Positions 1 through 8,591 of a stretch of DNA of 64,000 nucleotides are shown one piece after another. The notes under the pieces are model-generated. The model was not told the origin of the DNA and did not search any database. It was given only the letters and a program-made list of their open reading frames with translations. Made by a program: the position numbers and the translations under genes. Position 1 is the stretch's first letter. Each line of letters begins with the position of its first letter. This DNA comes from Lachnospiraceae bacterium (GTDB lineage Bacteria > Bacillota > Clostridia > Lachnospirales > Lachnospiraceae): contig JAAWEL010000064.1 in NCBI GenBank assembly GCA_022794255.1, forward strand, positions 1 to 64,000, written 5' to 3'.

Positions 1-410
1 GCTTTCGGCCGCTTCGCGCCATATTTGGAACGGGCTTTCTTGCGGTTGGCCACGCCTGCAGTATCCAGAGTTCCCCGAATAATGTGGTATCTGGTACCTG
101 GCAGATCCTTCACTCTTCCTCCGCGGATCAGCACCACGCTATGCTCCTGCAGATTGTGTCCCTCTCCAGGAATGTAGCTGGTAACCTCGATTCCATTGGA
201 AAGACGTACTCTGGCGATCTTACGAAGTGCAGAGTTGGGCTTCTTCGGAGTAGCGGTCTTAACTGCGGTGCAGACGCCTCTCTTCTGTGGGGAGGAGATA
301 TCGGTAGCACGCTTTCTCAAAGAGTTGTAGCCTCTCTGCAGAGCCGGTGCTGTGGACTTTTTCACCGATGTCTGTCTTCCCTTTCTCACTAACTGGTTAA
401 ATGTTGGCAT
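1..410 (-). CDS. rpsL: 30S ribosomal protein S12 (3' end cut by window)
   Basis: S12 is a component of the ribosomal decoding centre and the classic site of streptomycin-resistance mutations. The reverse-strand translation starts [12 protein letters not shown] and contains the S12 signatures [11 protein letters not shown] and [13 protein letters not shown]. It runs to the window edge at YGAKRPKA, so only about two or three residues and the stop are missing. The ATG at 410 follows AGGAGGTGAAAAGGA, an excellent Shine-Dalgarno. It is probably the first gene of the str operon (rpsL-rpsG-fusA-tuf), which would continue to the left. A near-perfect sigma-A promoter lies about 100 bases upstream. Confidence 0.98.
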   Translation of the reverse strand, partial: MPTFNQLVRKGRQTSVKKSTAPALQRGYNSLRKRATDISSPQKRGVCTAVKTATPKKPNSALRKIARVRLSNGIEVTSYIPGEGHNLQEHSVVLIRGGRVKDLPGTRYHIIRGTLDTAGVANRKKARSKYGAKRPK

Positions 411-504
411 TCCTTTTCACCTCCTGTGATATTGTCTGTTGGTTGCTGTAAATCTTCAGCTTTTTGCACACAAAAAAATACAACGTGTTTTTGCACGCCT
501 CACC

Positions 505-533
505 ATTATATCTACATTACAAAATGCTGTCAA
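505..533 (-). promoter_or_regulatory. sigma-A promoter of rpsL / str operon
   Basis: On the minus strand TTGACA (528-533) and TATAAT (505-510) are separated by exactly 17 bases, a perfect match to the housekeeping consensus. Transcription would start near 498, giving a leader of about 90 bases before the rpsL ATG at 410. This is the strength expected for a ribosomal protein operon. Confidence 0.85.
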
Positions 534-594
534 GGGAATTTTTTCAAATTCATCAGAATAAAATGGAACAAACTTATAAAAAAGAGGATTTCTT

Positions 595-960
595 ATGAAT
601 GTTTCTGGCTCAAAAGTACTTTTGCGCTCTTTGCTGGCCGCTTATCTGCTGTCGGGTGTACTTCTGCTGATCCTTTCCTTTGCCCTCTACCGGCTGAAGC
701 TGGGAGAAGAACAGATCAATGCGGCCGTGTACGGAGTCTATGTGATTGCCTGCCTGTTCGGCGGCTTTCTGGCTGGCAAAGCCGCCTTGTCCCGCAGATT
801 CTTTTGGGGAATGATCACCGGCATTTTATACTTTGCCATTCTGTTTGCTATTTCCTGGCTGATGAACCGGGAGACCATGCCAGTGCCGGATCTCACTCAG
901 GCAGCTACTGTGCTGGCTTGCTGCGCTGTGGGCGGAACCGCAGGCGGGATGTTCAGCTGA
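595..960 (+). CDS. TIGR04086-type small membrane protein
   Basis: The 121-residue protein has about four hydrophobic segments (roughly 9-31, 43-60, 68-90 and 101-120) with Gly-rich turns such as GGFLAGK and a C-terminal GGTAGGMFS. This matches my recollection of the clostridial TIGR04086 membrane family, whose function is unknown. The start follows AAAAGAGGATTTCTT. It is the only plus-strand gene in the first 3.5 kb, and its stop codon lies inside the terminator hairpin at 944-976. No catalytic motif was seen. Confidence 0.75.
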   Translation: MNVSGSKVLLRSLLAAYLLSGVLLLILSFALYRLKLGEEQINAAVYGVYVIACLFGGFLAGKAALSRRFFWGMITGILYFAILFAISWLMNRETMPVPDLTQAATVLACCAVGGTAGGMFS

Positions 961-976
961 ACATCCCGCTTTTGTT
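944..976 (+). terminator. Intrinsic terminator overlapping a stop codon
   Basis: A perfect 12-bp inverted repeat (arms 944-955 and 958-969, loop GC) is followed by TTTTG. The TGA of the gene at 595-960 sits in the stem, so the last codons and the terminator share bases. The facing gene ends at 979, and the hairpin may serve both directions. Confidence 0.8.
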
Positions 977-978
977 TC

Positions 979-1431
979 CTATCCCCGGCTCCACCCAAAT
1001 TTCATCAAAATTGCCAGGATCAAAAGGGCGCTTCCTCCTGCAAGCACCGCCACATGCTTCATGGCAATACGGTTTGCCTGGTTATAGATCTCCTGGTCCT
1101 CCGCAACCATAAACTCATTGGGGTTATCTGTGTTATAGCGAATCTCACATTCAAAACCAGGTTCAAACCTTGTGATCTGGTCTGTAAAGAGCTTACTTTT
1201 TTTCTCGTATTCCACCCCTTCTGATTCAAAGCAGAACACAGGCCAGTAATAGGTTCTTCCCAGAAACACTTCTTCCTCCGCCCTTACCACCTGAGCCTTC
1301 GCTCTTCTGGTATAGAATTTGCGCGCTCTTTTAATCTCTGTCTTTAATTCCTCGCAGCTTTCTAAAATGGTCCGAAAACTAATCACAATCATTGCAATTC
1401 TCATCACAAGATAAACCAAACCATTTGCCAT
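979..1431 (-). CDS. DUF3592-like membrane protein
   Basis: The 150-residue protein has a hydrophobic segment near residues 5-20, a soluble middle with GRTYYWPVFCFESEGVEYEKKS and RYNTDNPNEF, and a C-terminal membrane segment (about 128-144). The pattern of a Y-W-P-V-F strand, a G-V-x-Y turn and a Y-N-P-x-N-P-like motif resembles DUF3592 proteins, whose role is unknown. The ATG at 1431 follows GAGGTG with good spacing. It lies 28 bases downstream of the CorC-type gene and may be co-transcribed with it. The family assignment is tentative. Confidence 0.6.
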   Translation of the reverse strand: MANGLVYLVMRIAMIVISFRTILESCEELKTEIKRARKFYTRRAKAQVVRAEEEVFLGRTYYWPVFCFESEGVEYEKKSKLFTDQITRFEPGFECEIRYNTDNPNEFMVAEDQEIYNQANRIAMKHVAVLAGGSALLILAILMKFGWSRG

Positions 1432-1459
1432 TGTAAAAACACCTCAAAACCATTCACTT

Positions 1460-2821
1460 TCAGGATGCCTGGCTTTCTGTCTCGGCCGGTTCATCCTTCC
1501 CCTGATGCTCTTTTCTGTCCTTATCATCTGTCTCCTCTGTTTCCTTTTCCCCTGCGCTTAGAATATACAGATGAATCTTTTCTATCCGGTTCTTCTCCAC
1601 GCTGTCCACTACCAGCCGCAACCCTTCATGGCTCACCTCTTCTCCCGCCTCGGGAAGATGATCCAAAAGGCCAATCACCAGACCGCCAATGGAATCATAA
1701 TCCTCGGATTCCAGTTTCAGATCCAGCCAGCTGTTTAAATCATCTAACTTGGTGGATCCGCTGACCAGATATTCGTCACTGGCAATCATTTTGACTGCAT
1801 CTTCCTCATCCTCGTCATACTCATCCCGGATCTCGCCAACGATCTCCTCTAGCATATCCTCCAAAGTCACCATGCCCGCTGTGGCACCGTATTCATCCAG
1901 AACAATAATAATATTATTGAAGGTTTTCCGGAGTTCCACCATAAGCTCTGCCGTGTTTTTATATTCGTATGTGTAGAGTGGCTGACGAAGAAAATCACGT
2001 ATGGCAAAAGGCTTTTCCTTTGTGTTGTGTTCTGCAAGCAGGATATCCTTTACATTGATAATGCCGATTACATTGTCTGTGGTGTCCTCATATACCGGGA
2101 AACGAGTAAATTTTTCCCGCCGGAAGGTCTCCATCAGCTCCTCAAAGGTGGTGTTCACATCCACCATTACCATGTCAATCCGGGGCACCATCACATCCTT
2201 TGCCACGGAATCCCCAAAATCGAACACATTGTTAATCATCTTCTTTTCTTCTGTCTCAATCACGCCTTCCTCATGGCTCACCTCCACAATGGTGCGCAGC
2301 TCATCCTCTGTGATGGCCTCCTGCTTCTTGTTGGGATCCACCCGCAAAAGAAAAAGAAATCCTAAGGAAAGCTGATTGATGCAAAAAATCACCGGGGTAA
2401 GCAAAGTCATCATCACCCAGATCACCCCTGCATAGCGAAGCGCCAACCGCTCTGAATGGATTGTCGCCAGGGTTTTGGGAGAAATCTCTCCAAAAACCAA
2501 TATTAACAGTGTCAGGATACCGGTTGCCACTCCCACTGCCTTACTGCCAAATAGTTGCATTGTCAGAGTTGTCATCAAGGAGGACGCTGAAAGATTCACA
2601 ATATTGTTGCCCACCAGAATGGTGCTCAGCATTTTCCCTGGTTCTTCAATCACCTTCGTCAGGGTAATTGCCCGTTTATCCCCTGCTTCTGCCAGAGTCC
2701 GCACACGCATGCGGTTTACCGTAGTGAGCGCCGTCTCTGCCGAAGAAAAAAAGGCAGAGAGGCAAAGCAGCACAACAACCGTACAGATCTGTATGCCCGT
2801 ACTGTCTCCTGAGTCTAACAT
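1460..2821 (-). CDS. CNNM/CorC-family membrane transporter (hemolysin-like)
   Basis: The 453-residue protein has a DUF21/CNNM membrane domain (about residues 5-190, with SAFFSSAETALTTVN at 22-36), a CBS-domain pair (about 205-330, PRIDMVMVD and EYGATAGMVTLEDMLEEIVGE) and a C-terminal CorC_HlyC domain (about 350-425). Such proteins are linked to Mg2+ or Co2+ efflux and resistance; older annotations say hemolysin. The C-terminal 30 residues are highly charged (E/D/K-rich) and look disordered. The ATG at 2821 has GGAG about 14 bases upstream, a rather long spacing. Confidence 0.9.
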   Translation of the reverse strand: MLDSGDSTGIQICTVVVLLCLSAFFSSAETALTTVNRMRVRTLAEAGDKRAITLTKVIEEPGKMLSTILVGNNIVNLSASSLMTTLTMQLFGSKAVGVATGILTLLILVFGEISPKTLATIHSERLALRYAGVIWVMMTLLTPVIFCINQLSLGFLFLLRVDPNKKQEAITEDELRTIVEVSHEEGVIETEEKKMINNVFDFGDSVAKDVMVPRIDMVMVDVNTTFEELMETFRREKFTRFPVYEDTTDNVIGIINVKDILLAEHNTKEKPFAIRDFLRQPLYTYEYKNTAELMVELRKTFNNIIIVLDEYGATAGMVTLEDMLEEIVGEIRDEYDEDEEDAVKMIASDEYLVSGSTKLDDLNSWLDLKLESEDYDSIGGLVIGLLDHLPEAGEEVSHEGLRLVVDSVEKNRIEKIHLYILSAGEKETEETDDKDRKEHQGKDEPAETESQAS

Positions 2822-2873
2822 AGAATTACATTAATCTCCTTTCAATTTTGATTTTCATAGGTTTTGCCTTATG

Positions 2874-3452
2874 TTACACTACTTCCTGTTTCTTGTCAAT
2901 TGATATTTCTGCTGAGGCAGGGCAAACCCCTTTCCCGGCACAGTAAGGGCAAAAAAGCAGCAGGCCAGAGCCAAGAAAGATGCAAATATCCCCCAGATTA
3001 AACACAACCTCCTTCAAAAACCCAAAACGCAGGCTGAAATAATCGACCACATACCCTCGCACATATCGGTCGTACAGATTACTTAAAGAACCACCGATTG
3101 TCAGTGACATGCAGATCTTTTCCATCCTTCTTCCCTTTGTCCGCATCATCTCCATCAGACTTCCTATCAGAACAGAGGTCAGCGTCATGGGAATCAGGCG
3201 CACCAGCTCCCTATGTTTTTCCATAAATCCAAAGGGGAAGCCGCCATTGTGGTTGCGGTATACCCAGATCTTATCCTTTGTCCCCGGAAATGGTCTGGGA
3301 AAGCTATCTGGATCCTGCTTTTCCACCTTATATTTCAGCCACTGATCTCCCACTGCCACCACCGTAATCAATCCGGCACAAATCATTGTCCTTATGGCAA
3401 TCCATCTGTTCTTTCTCTCCATACATAACACCCCATCTCTCAGTTTTTCCAT
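2874..3452 (-). CDS. lspA: Signal peptidase II (lipoprotein signal peptidase)
   Basis: LspA is an integral membrane aspartyl protease that cleaves the signal peptide of prolipoproteins after lipid attachment. Family motifs are present: VGDQWLK, the NHNGGFPFG loop, GGSLSNLYDRYVRGYVVDYF with the first catalytic Asp, and VFNLGDICIF with the second. The usual N-x-A-D motif reads N-L-G-D here, an Ala-to-Gly change that keeps the catalytic Asp. At 192 residues it is longer than the typical 150-165, mostly from an N-terminal extension and a Cys-containing tail. AAAGGAA precedes the ATG at 3452; an internal ATG at residue 11 (MERKNR) is an alternative. Confidence 0.88.
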   Translation of the reverse strand: MEKLRDGVLCMERKNRWIAIRTMICAGLITVVAVGDQWLKYKVEKQDPDSFPRPFPGTKDKIWVYRNHNGGFPFGFMEKHRELVRLIPMTLTSVLIGSLMEMMRTKGRRMEKICMSLTIGGSLSNLYDRYVRGYVVDYFSLRFGFLKEVVFNLGDICIFLGSGLLLFCPYCAGKGVCPASAEISIDKKQEVV

Positions 3453-3589
3453 AAAATTCGTTCCTTTTCCTAATTATCCCGGCATACTGATCATTCCTCT
3501 GTTTTTTCATTATACTATTTTAAGGGACAATGGTCAAATACATACGTATTCTCATATTCTGTTTATAAAAGACAAAAACGGAGGCCCTC

Positions 3590-5323
3590 ATGCCTTCATG
3601 CCAATATCCCCCTTCCTCTGAGGAATACATGGATTTCATCCTGCATTATTCCCCTCGCTCCCTCCAGTCCTTCTACGAGCTGGCACAAACCCACTGTGTC
3701 AATTTTGTGAGCCGTAGCTTTGCTGTAATCTATGCGCTCCAGGAAAACGCTGCTCCTTTAAACATCTCACGATACCCTTACAGCAGTATCCCTAAGCTTT
3801 TCGGCCTTTTGGACACCTCGGTTTTAGAAAGCAGCGGGGTTCTTCCTGTCTTTGACCAACCGGCTCTCCATGCAGACGGGCAGGGAGTCATCTTAGGAAT
3901 CATTGACACAGGAATCGATTACACCAACCCTTTATTTCTAAATCCGGATGGAACCAGCCGCATTTTAAGCATCTGGGATCAATCCATCGATTCAGAGGAG
4001 CCTCCCATTGAAATAAACGGTTTCCAGACATTTTACGGAACAGTTTATTCCCAGGAGCAGATTAATGAAGCGCTGAACTCCCAGACTCCCTATGAGCTGG
4101 TACCCAGCCGGGACACAGACGGCCACGGCACCTTCATGGCAGGAGTAGCCGCCGGCAACCGGATCGACCGCCCGGTTGCTTTCTCCGGTTCTGCCCCCAA
4201 TGCCTCGCTGGCCGTGGTTAAGCTAAAGCCAGCAAAACAGTATCTTCGAGATTTCTTTCTGGTCAATACAAAAGAATCCGTATTTCAGGAAAACGACATT
4301 ATGGCCGCCATCAGTTTTCTTCTAAGCCTAGCAAGCCAAAAGCAGCTTCCCCTGGTAATCTATCTGGGAGTAGGCACGAATCAGGGCAGTCATGAAGGAA
4401 AAAGTCCCTTAGGCCAGCAATTAGAAAATCTCAATGGTTATCTTGGCCTGGCCGTGGTAGCCGGAGCCGGAAATGAAGTAGGCTATCATCATCACTTTAT
4501 GGGAACTATGTCTCCGGAACAAGAATTTGAAGATATTGAGCTGCGGGTGGGGGCCGATGAAACAGGCTTTTGCATGGAACTATGGGCCCGGGAGCCAGAG
4601 CTTTACACAGTCGGTGTGGTATCTCCTTCAGGAGAGGTAATTGACCGCATTTCCTTGAATCTTAATGCTGAAACGGTCATCTCCTTCCGCCTGGATTCCA
4701 CCGTACTAACCGTCAACTATCAAAATTACGAGAGTGGTTCCGGAAGCCAGCTGATATTCATGCGTTTTCAGACTCCCTCCTCTGGAATCTGGCGAATCCG
4801 GGTGTATCCTACCGTATTTATCTCCGGCCGTTTCCATGTATGGCTTCCTATGCATGGCTTTTTGTCCGATCAAACCATTTTCCTTCGCCCTGACCCTGGT
4901 ACCACCGTCATGGATCCCGGAAATGCCGACATGCCCCTTACGGTGTCCGCCTATAATCATGGAAACAACAGCATCTATATTCATAGCAGCCGGGGCTATA
5001 CCCCTGGCGGGCGCATCAAACCGGATCTGGCCGCCCCCGGCGTGGATATCCAGGGACCTGCGATTGGAACCTCCATAGAAAAGGAGCTTTCCTTTACCCA
5101 TCGCTCCGGCTCCTCAGTGGCAGCCGCTGTGACAGCCGGTGCTGTAGCTGACATATTCACCTGGGGCTTTACCAATGGCAATGATCTGGGATTAAGCAAC
5201 ACTGCCATTGCCTCCATGCTGATTCGGGGTGCGGACCGAAATCCGGCTTTTACCTACCCCAATCCTATCTGGGGATATGGCACTCTGAATCTCTATCAGA
5301 GCTTTCTGCGGGACCGGGATTGA
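3590..5323 (+). CDS. S8 subtilisin-like serine protease, Csp-like
   Basis: The 577-residue subtilase has an intact triad: Asp106 in IIDTGID, His179 in DTDGHGT and Ser509 in SGSSVAAA, where the usual GTSMAAP-like motif has Ser in place of Thr. The oxyanion Asn appears in VAGAGNEVG. A long insert between His and Ser and the absence of a recognisable secretion signal resemble the clostridial CspA/B/C spore-germination proteases, which act on pro-SleC. The first 90 residues look like a short prodomain. The start follows ACGGAGGCCCTC. It stands alone, convergent with clpX. Csp assignment is inferred; another intracellular subtilase is possible. Confidence 0.8.
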   Translation: MPSCQYPPSSEEYMDFILHYSPRSLQSFYELAQTHCVNFVSRSFAVIYALQENAAPLNISRYPYSSIPKLFGLLDTSVLESSGVLPVFDQPALHADGQGVILGIIDTGIDYTNPLFLNPDGTSRILSIWDQSIDSEEPPIEINGFQTFYGTVYSQEQINEALNSQTPYELVPSRDTDGHGTFMAGVAAGNRIDRPVAFSGSAPNASLAVVKLKPAKQYLRDFFLVNTKESVFQENDIMAAISFLLSLASQKQLPLVIYLGVGTNQGSHEGKSPLGQQLENLNGYLGLAVVAGAGNEVGYHHHFMGTMSPEQEFEDIELRVGADETGFCMELWAREPELYTVGVVSPSGEVIDRISLNLNAETVISFRLDSTVLTVNYQNYESGSGSQLIFMRFQTPSSGIWRIRVYPTVFISGRFHVWLPMHGFLSDQTIFLRPDPGTTVMDPGNADMPLTVSAYNHGNNSIYIHSSRGYTPGGRIKPDLAAPGVDIQGPAIGTSIEKELSFTHRSGSSVAAAVTAGAVADIFTWGFTNGNDLGLSNTAIASMLIRGADRNPAFTYPNPIWGYGTLNLYQSFLRDRD

Positions 5324-5369
5324 CCATCATGTCCCAAAAAGCCTCCACCTGCTGCCTGGAAGAAGTTTT

Positions 5370-6821
5370 TTATCCCCGCATCTGAATGAGAGGCCCTCCG
5401 CATTTTTCCAGATAGGGCCGTGTTACCACCACGGAGCCGATATTGGGATCCTTTGGGATCTCATACATAATATCCAGCATATATTCTTCCAGAATCGCCC
5501 GCAGAGCACGGGCGCCTGTATCCCGCATCAATGCCTCCTGAGCAATCCATTCCAAAGCCTCATCCTCAAAAATCAGCTTTACCTCATCCATCTCCAAAAG
5601 CCTGGTATACTGCTTGAGTATAGCATTTTTCGGCTCCTTTAATATTTGAACCAGCAAGTCCTTCGTCAGCTTTTCCAAGGTAACAGTCACTGGAAGCCGC
5701 CCCAAAAATTCGGGAATCATGCCAAACTCCCTCAAATCTTTGTTGGTCACATGGCTCAGGATATTAGGATCCTCCTGATATTTATCCTTAAGCTCTGCTC
5801 CAAAGCCAATGGAGGAAGCTTTGTTCAGCCGTTCCCGTATGATACGTTCCATGTCAGGAAATGCCCCGCCGCAGATAAAAAGGATATGGTCTGTGTTGAC
5901 GGTCTTAAGAGGGGTCAGAGCATTTTTCTGGTTGGCTCCTACAGGAACCTCCACCCTGCTTCCCTCCAAAAGTTTCAAAAGCTCCTGCTGCACTGACTCT
6001 CCGCTTACATCCCGGGTATTGGTCTCCCTTTTTTTTGCAATCTTGTCTATCTCATCAATAAAAATAATCCCATGCTCTGCCCGGTCCACATCATTGCCTG
6101 CTGCGGCCAGAAGCTTAGACACCACACTCTCAATATCATCTCCGATATAACCAGCCTCCGTGAGGGAAGTGGCATCTGCAATTGCAAGAGGCACATCCAA
6201 AAGTCTGGCCAAGGTCCGCACCAGATAGGTCTTCCCGCTTCCAGTGGGACCAATCATCAAAATGTTGGACTTTTCAATGGTCACATCCTCGGCTTTGTCA
6301 TCTGCCTTCTTTCCAACTTTTTTCATACTCTCCGCGTACACCCGCTTATAATGATTGTACACAGCCACAGAAACCACCTTCTTGGCCCGCTCCTGGCCAA
6401 TCACATATTCGTCTAAGCGGCGCTTAATCACATGAGGAGCCGGAATATCCTTTAGCTCAAATCCCGGACCAGCATCTGCCTTTTTCTTCTTCACCTTCTG
6501 GCTTTTAGGAATCTGCATATAGGACTCTTCCTCCCCTTTTGGAGAAGGAACAAAATTCATATTCATAAAAGGCATTCCAGAAAGCTGGGAGAAATCAAGC
6601 TTAGACAGATCCATGTTTCCACCTATAACCGAATCAAAGGCCTTTTGCATACAGTCATGGCAAAGGCACATATTGCCGGGCATGACAATCATATTGCCGG
6701 CCTTGCTCTCAGGCCGGCGGCAGATATAGCAGATCTTCTCATACTCCTGCTCATCTCCATTATCCCTGTCTTCTCCTTCTGACTGCAGCTTCTGTTCGTT
6801 CTCTCTGTCCTTTTCTTCCAC
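5370..6821 (-). CDS. clpX: ATP-dependent Clp protease unfoldase ClpX (divergent N-terminus)
   Basis: ClpX is a AAA+ hexamer that unfolds substrates and feeds them to ClpP. Seen here: a zinc site (C31, C34, C54, C57), Walker A GPTGSGKT, Walker B IIFIDEID, pore loop AGYIGDD (usually GYVG), the ClpP-docking IGF loop (SIGFGAELK) and sensor/arginine-finger regions. At 483 residues it is about 60 longer than typical ClpX, with an acidic 30-residue N-terminal extension and a longer Lys-rich linker after the zinc domain. Start is GTG at 6821 after AGAGGATTAAGAA. tig and clpP are not adjacent, so it may be a second ClpX copy or a relocated one. Confidence 0.85.
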   Translation of the reverse strand: MEEKDRENEQKLQSEGEDRDNGDEQEYEKICYICRRPESKAGNMIVMPGNMCLCHDCMQKAFDSVIGGNMDLSKLDFSQLSGMPFMNMNFVPSPKGEEESYMQIPKSQKVKKKKADAGPGFELKDIPAPHVIKRRLDEYVIGQERAKKVVSVAVYNHYKRVYAESMKKVGKKADDKAEDVTIEKSNILMIGPTGSGKTYLVRTLARLLDVPLAIADATSLTEAGYIGDDIESVVSKLLAAAGNDVDRAEHGIIFIDEIDKIAKKRETNTRDVSGESVQQELLKLLEGSRVEVPVGANQKNALTPLKTVNTDHILFICGGAFPDMERIIRERLNKASSIGFGAELKDKYQEDPNILSHVTNKDLREFGMIPEFLGRLPVTVTLEKLTKDLLVQILKEPKNAILKQYTRLLEMDEVKLIFEDEALEWIAQEALMRDTGARALRAILEEYMLDIMYEIPKDPNIGSVVVTRPYLEKCGGPLIQMRG

Positions 6822-6856
6822 TTCTTAATCCTCTCTCTTTCCGCAGCAACCTGCAC

Positions 6857-6894
6857 AAATACTCAGAGCACGTTTAAAAGTGCTCTGAGTATTT
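6857..6894 (-). terminator. Hairpin terminator downstream of htrA
   Basis: A perfect 15-bp inverted repeat (6857-6871 and 6880-6894) with an 8-base loop separates htrA from clpX. The uridine tract is short (TTT only), so it may act as a weak terminator or processing site. Confidence 0.6.
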
Positions 6895-6938
6895 ATCTCT
6901 GTATCTACTATATTTCTATTTTACCAAAAAAGCAAGTC

Positions 6939-8372
6939 TTAATTGGTCTCTGCCACCTGTTTGTATCCTAAATTGACCTCCACGATCCGCTCTACATATT
7001 CTCCGTTTTCCAGAGACTGTACCGTGAGATTCACCTTGGTTCCCCCTTCATAATAGGTCAGCAATTCCTGCAGATCTGCCATTGACCGCACAGTCTGACC
7101 GTCAAACTTGGTAATAATGTCCTTTTCCCTCAGTTCGGAAGCTGCTGCTGCCCCATCCTCCACAATCTTATATACATAGACTCCTCTGGGCATCCCATAG
7201 GAGGCGGCGGCCATATCATCAATATTGGTTCCCTGGATTCCCAAATAACCCTGTTTTCCTTCTGGCACCTCCAGCCTGGTCTTCCGATTCATCAGTTCAT
7301 TGATAATATCCTGCGCCTTGGAAATAGGGATGGCGTACCCCATACCCTCCACCTCCGTGGAGGAATATTTGGCTGCATTGATTCCCACAACCTCTCCCCT
7401 CATGTTTAACAAAGCGCCGCCGCTGTTGCCGGGATTAATGGCTGCGTCCGTCTGGAGAAGGTTGCGACTAACTGAGTCCTGAGACCTTACTTCCCGATTC
7501 AGTGCGCTCACATAGCCTACCGTCACAGATTGTCCATATCCAAGGGCATTGCCAATCGCAATCACGCCCTGCCCGACTTTCAGCTCATCGGAATCTCCGA
7601 TCGTGGCCACCTTGATATTCCCCATGGTTTCTTCCTCAATGGAGGACAAAGGAACTGCGATCACAGCCAGATCACTCTCTGAATCGGTTCCTTTGATTGC
7701 TGCTGTCACAGACTTTTCATCGATAAAAGTCACCTTCAAATCTTTTGACCCTTCTACTACATGGTTATTAGTGACAATCAGAAGCTCATCATCATTCTGG
7801 CCGACAATAATACCGGAGCCACTGCCTGGAACCTCATATTTCTGGCTGGCTCCAAACCAAGTCCGCTGCTCCAAAACCATTGTGTTGGTAATCGCCACCA
7901 CGGATGGCATAGAAGCCTCCACAATGGAAGATACATCTGTCTGCAATGCCGGCATCACATTGGCCGTTGACTGCGTCTTTGAATCTGTCCGGGGTTCCAC
8001 TGTCGCCAGGCTGGCATGGCTTTCTTCCCTGGAACCGTACTGATCTCTCAGATATTCGCCAGCCGTATTGACCCCAAACATAGTGCCCCCGGCCACAGCG
8101 CCAAACAGTATTGCTGCTGCTGTAATTCCTGCCACCTTTCCTGCCATGGAACCTTTTTTTCCGGAATTTCTCGCCGGCTCCTGGGGAATGTGGGACATAT
8201 TCATCCGATTATATTGGGTTCCATAAAAAGAATCTGTGGTGTCCTGTCTCACCCATCCGTCCTGGCTTTCAGGCTTTTGCTGTATACTTTCGTCCTCTCC
8301 CCTAAATCTCTCCTGCTCTCCTCTTACTCCTTCTGCATTTTCATCTCTATAATCTCTGTTATCCTCATACAT
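6939..8372 (-). CDS. htrA: HtrA/DegP-family membrane-anchored serine protease
   Basis: The 477-residue protein has a hydrophilic acidic N-terminus, one membrane anchor (about residues 78-101), a trypsin-like S1C domain with His204 (NNHVVEGS), Asp234 (SDLAVIAV) and Ser317 (GNSGGAL), and a C-terminal PDZ domain (about 375-465). HtrA proteases degrade misfolded exported proteins at the membrane-wall interface. The start is the ATG at 8372, chosen because AAGGAG lies 10 bases upstream; an upstream TTG at 8393 would put that site inside the gene. Tandem repeats just upstream (8495-8514) may be an operator. Confidence 0.92.
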   Translation of the reverse strand: MYEDNRDYRDENAEGVRGEQERFRGEDESIQQKPESQDGWVRQDTTDSFYGTQYNRMNMSHIPQEPARNSGKKGSMAGKVAGITAAAILFGAVAGGTMFGVNTAGEYLRDQYGSREESHASLATVEPRTDSKTQSTANVMPALQTDVSSIVEASMPSVVAITNTMVLEQRTWFGASQKYEVPGSGSGIIVGQNDDELLIVTNNHVVEGSKDLKVTFIDEKSVTAAIKGTDSESDLAVIAVPLSSIEEETMGNIKVATIGDSDELKVGQGVIAIGNALGYGQSVTVGYVSALNREVRSQDSVSRNLLQTDAAINPGNSGGALLNMRGEVVGINAAKYSSTEVEGMGYAIPISKAQDIINELMNRKTRLEVPEGKQGYLGIQGTNIDDMAAASYGMPRGVYVYKIVEDGAAAASELREKDIITKFDGQTVRSMADLQELLTYYEGGTKVNLTVQSLENGEYVERIVEVNLGYKQVAETN

Positions 8373-8481
8373 AATCACAATCTCCTTTTTCAAAGTTTGA
8401 TATCATTTACCGTCAAGATCAACTGCACTTACTGCATCTTTCTCTGCGCTCATCCCCCGGCTTCTTTATGATTTCTATCTA

Positions 8482-8514
8482 CAATATAGCCTTGAATTGT
8501 GATAAAATTGTGAT
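8482..8514 (-). promoter_or_regulatory. Putative htrA promoter with tandem AATTGTGAT repeats
   Basis: Two identical 9-mers AATTGTGAT lie at 8495-8503 and 8506-8514 (period 11, about one helical turn). They sit just upstream of a minus-strand TATATT (8482-8487). No good -35 box is present, as expected if an activator binds the repeats. Bacterial htrA genes are often controlled by two-component regulators (CssRS in Bacillus). The link to any specific regulator is inference. Confidence 0.4.
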
Positions 8515-8538
8515 GGAATTATAATTTAAATGTGAACG

Positions 8539-8586
8539 AAAAAATATGCGGCTCCGAAATAATCCTCTCCGAAACCGCATATTTTT
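8539..8586 (-). terminator. Bidirectional intrinsic terminator after the LCP gene
   Basis: Arms AAAATATGCGG and CCGCATATTTT (about 8541-8551 and 8575-8585) enclose a loop that itself has short repeats (CTCCGAAA and CTCCGAAAC). U-rich tracts follow on both strands. It ends the leftward polysaccharide operon at the LCP gene. Confidence 0.75.
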
Positions 8587-8591
8587 GTTTT

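Noticed and set aside
426-1112. Plus-strand open frame of 228 codons
   Set aside because: It overlaps the rpsL promoter, the better-supported membrane protein gene and its terminator; composition is unlike a protein and there is no good ribosome binding site.
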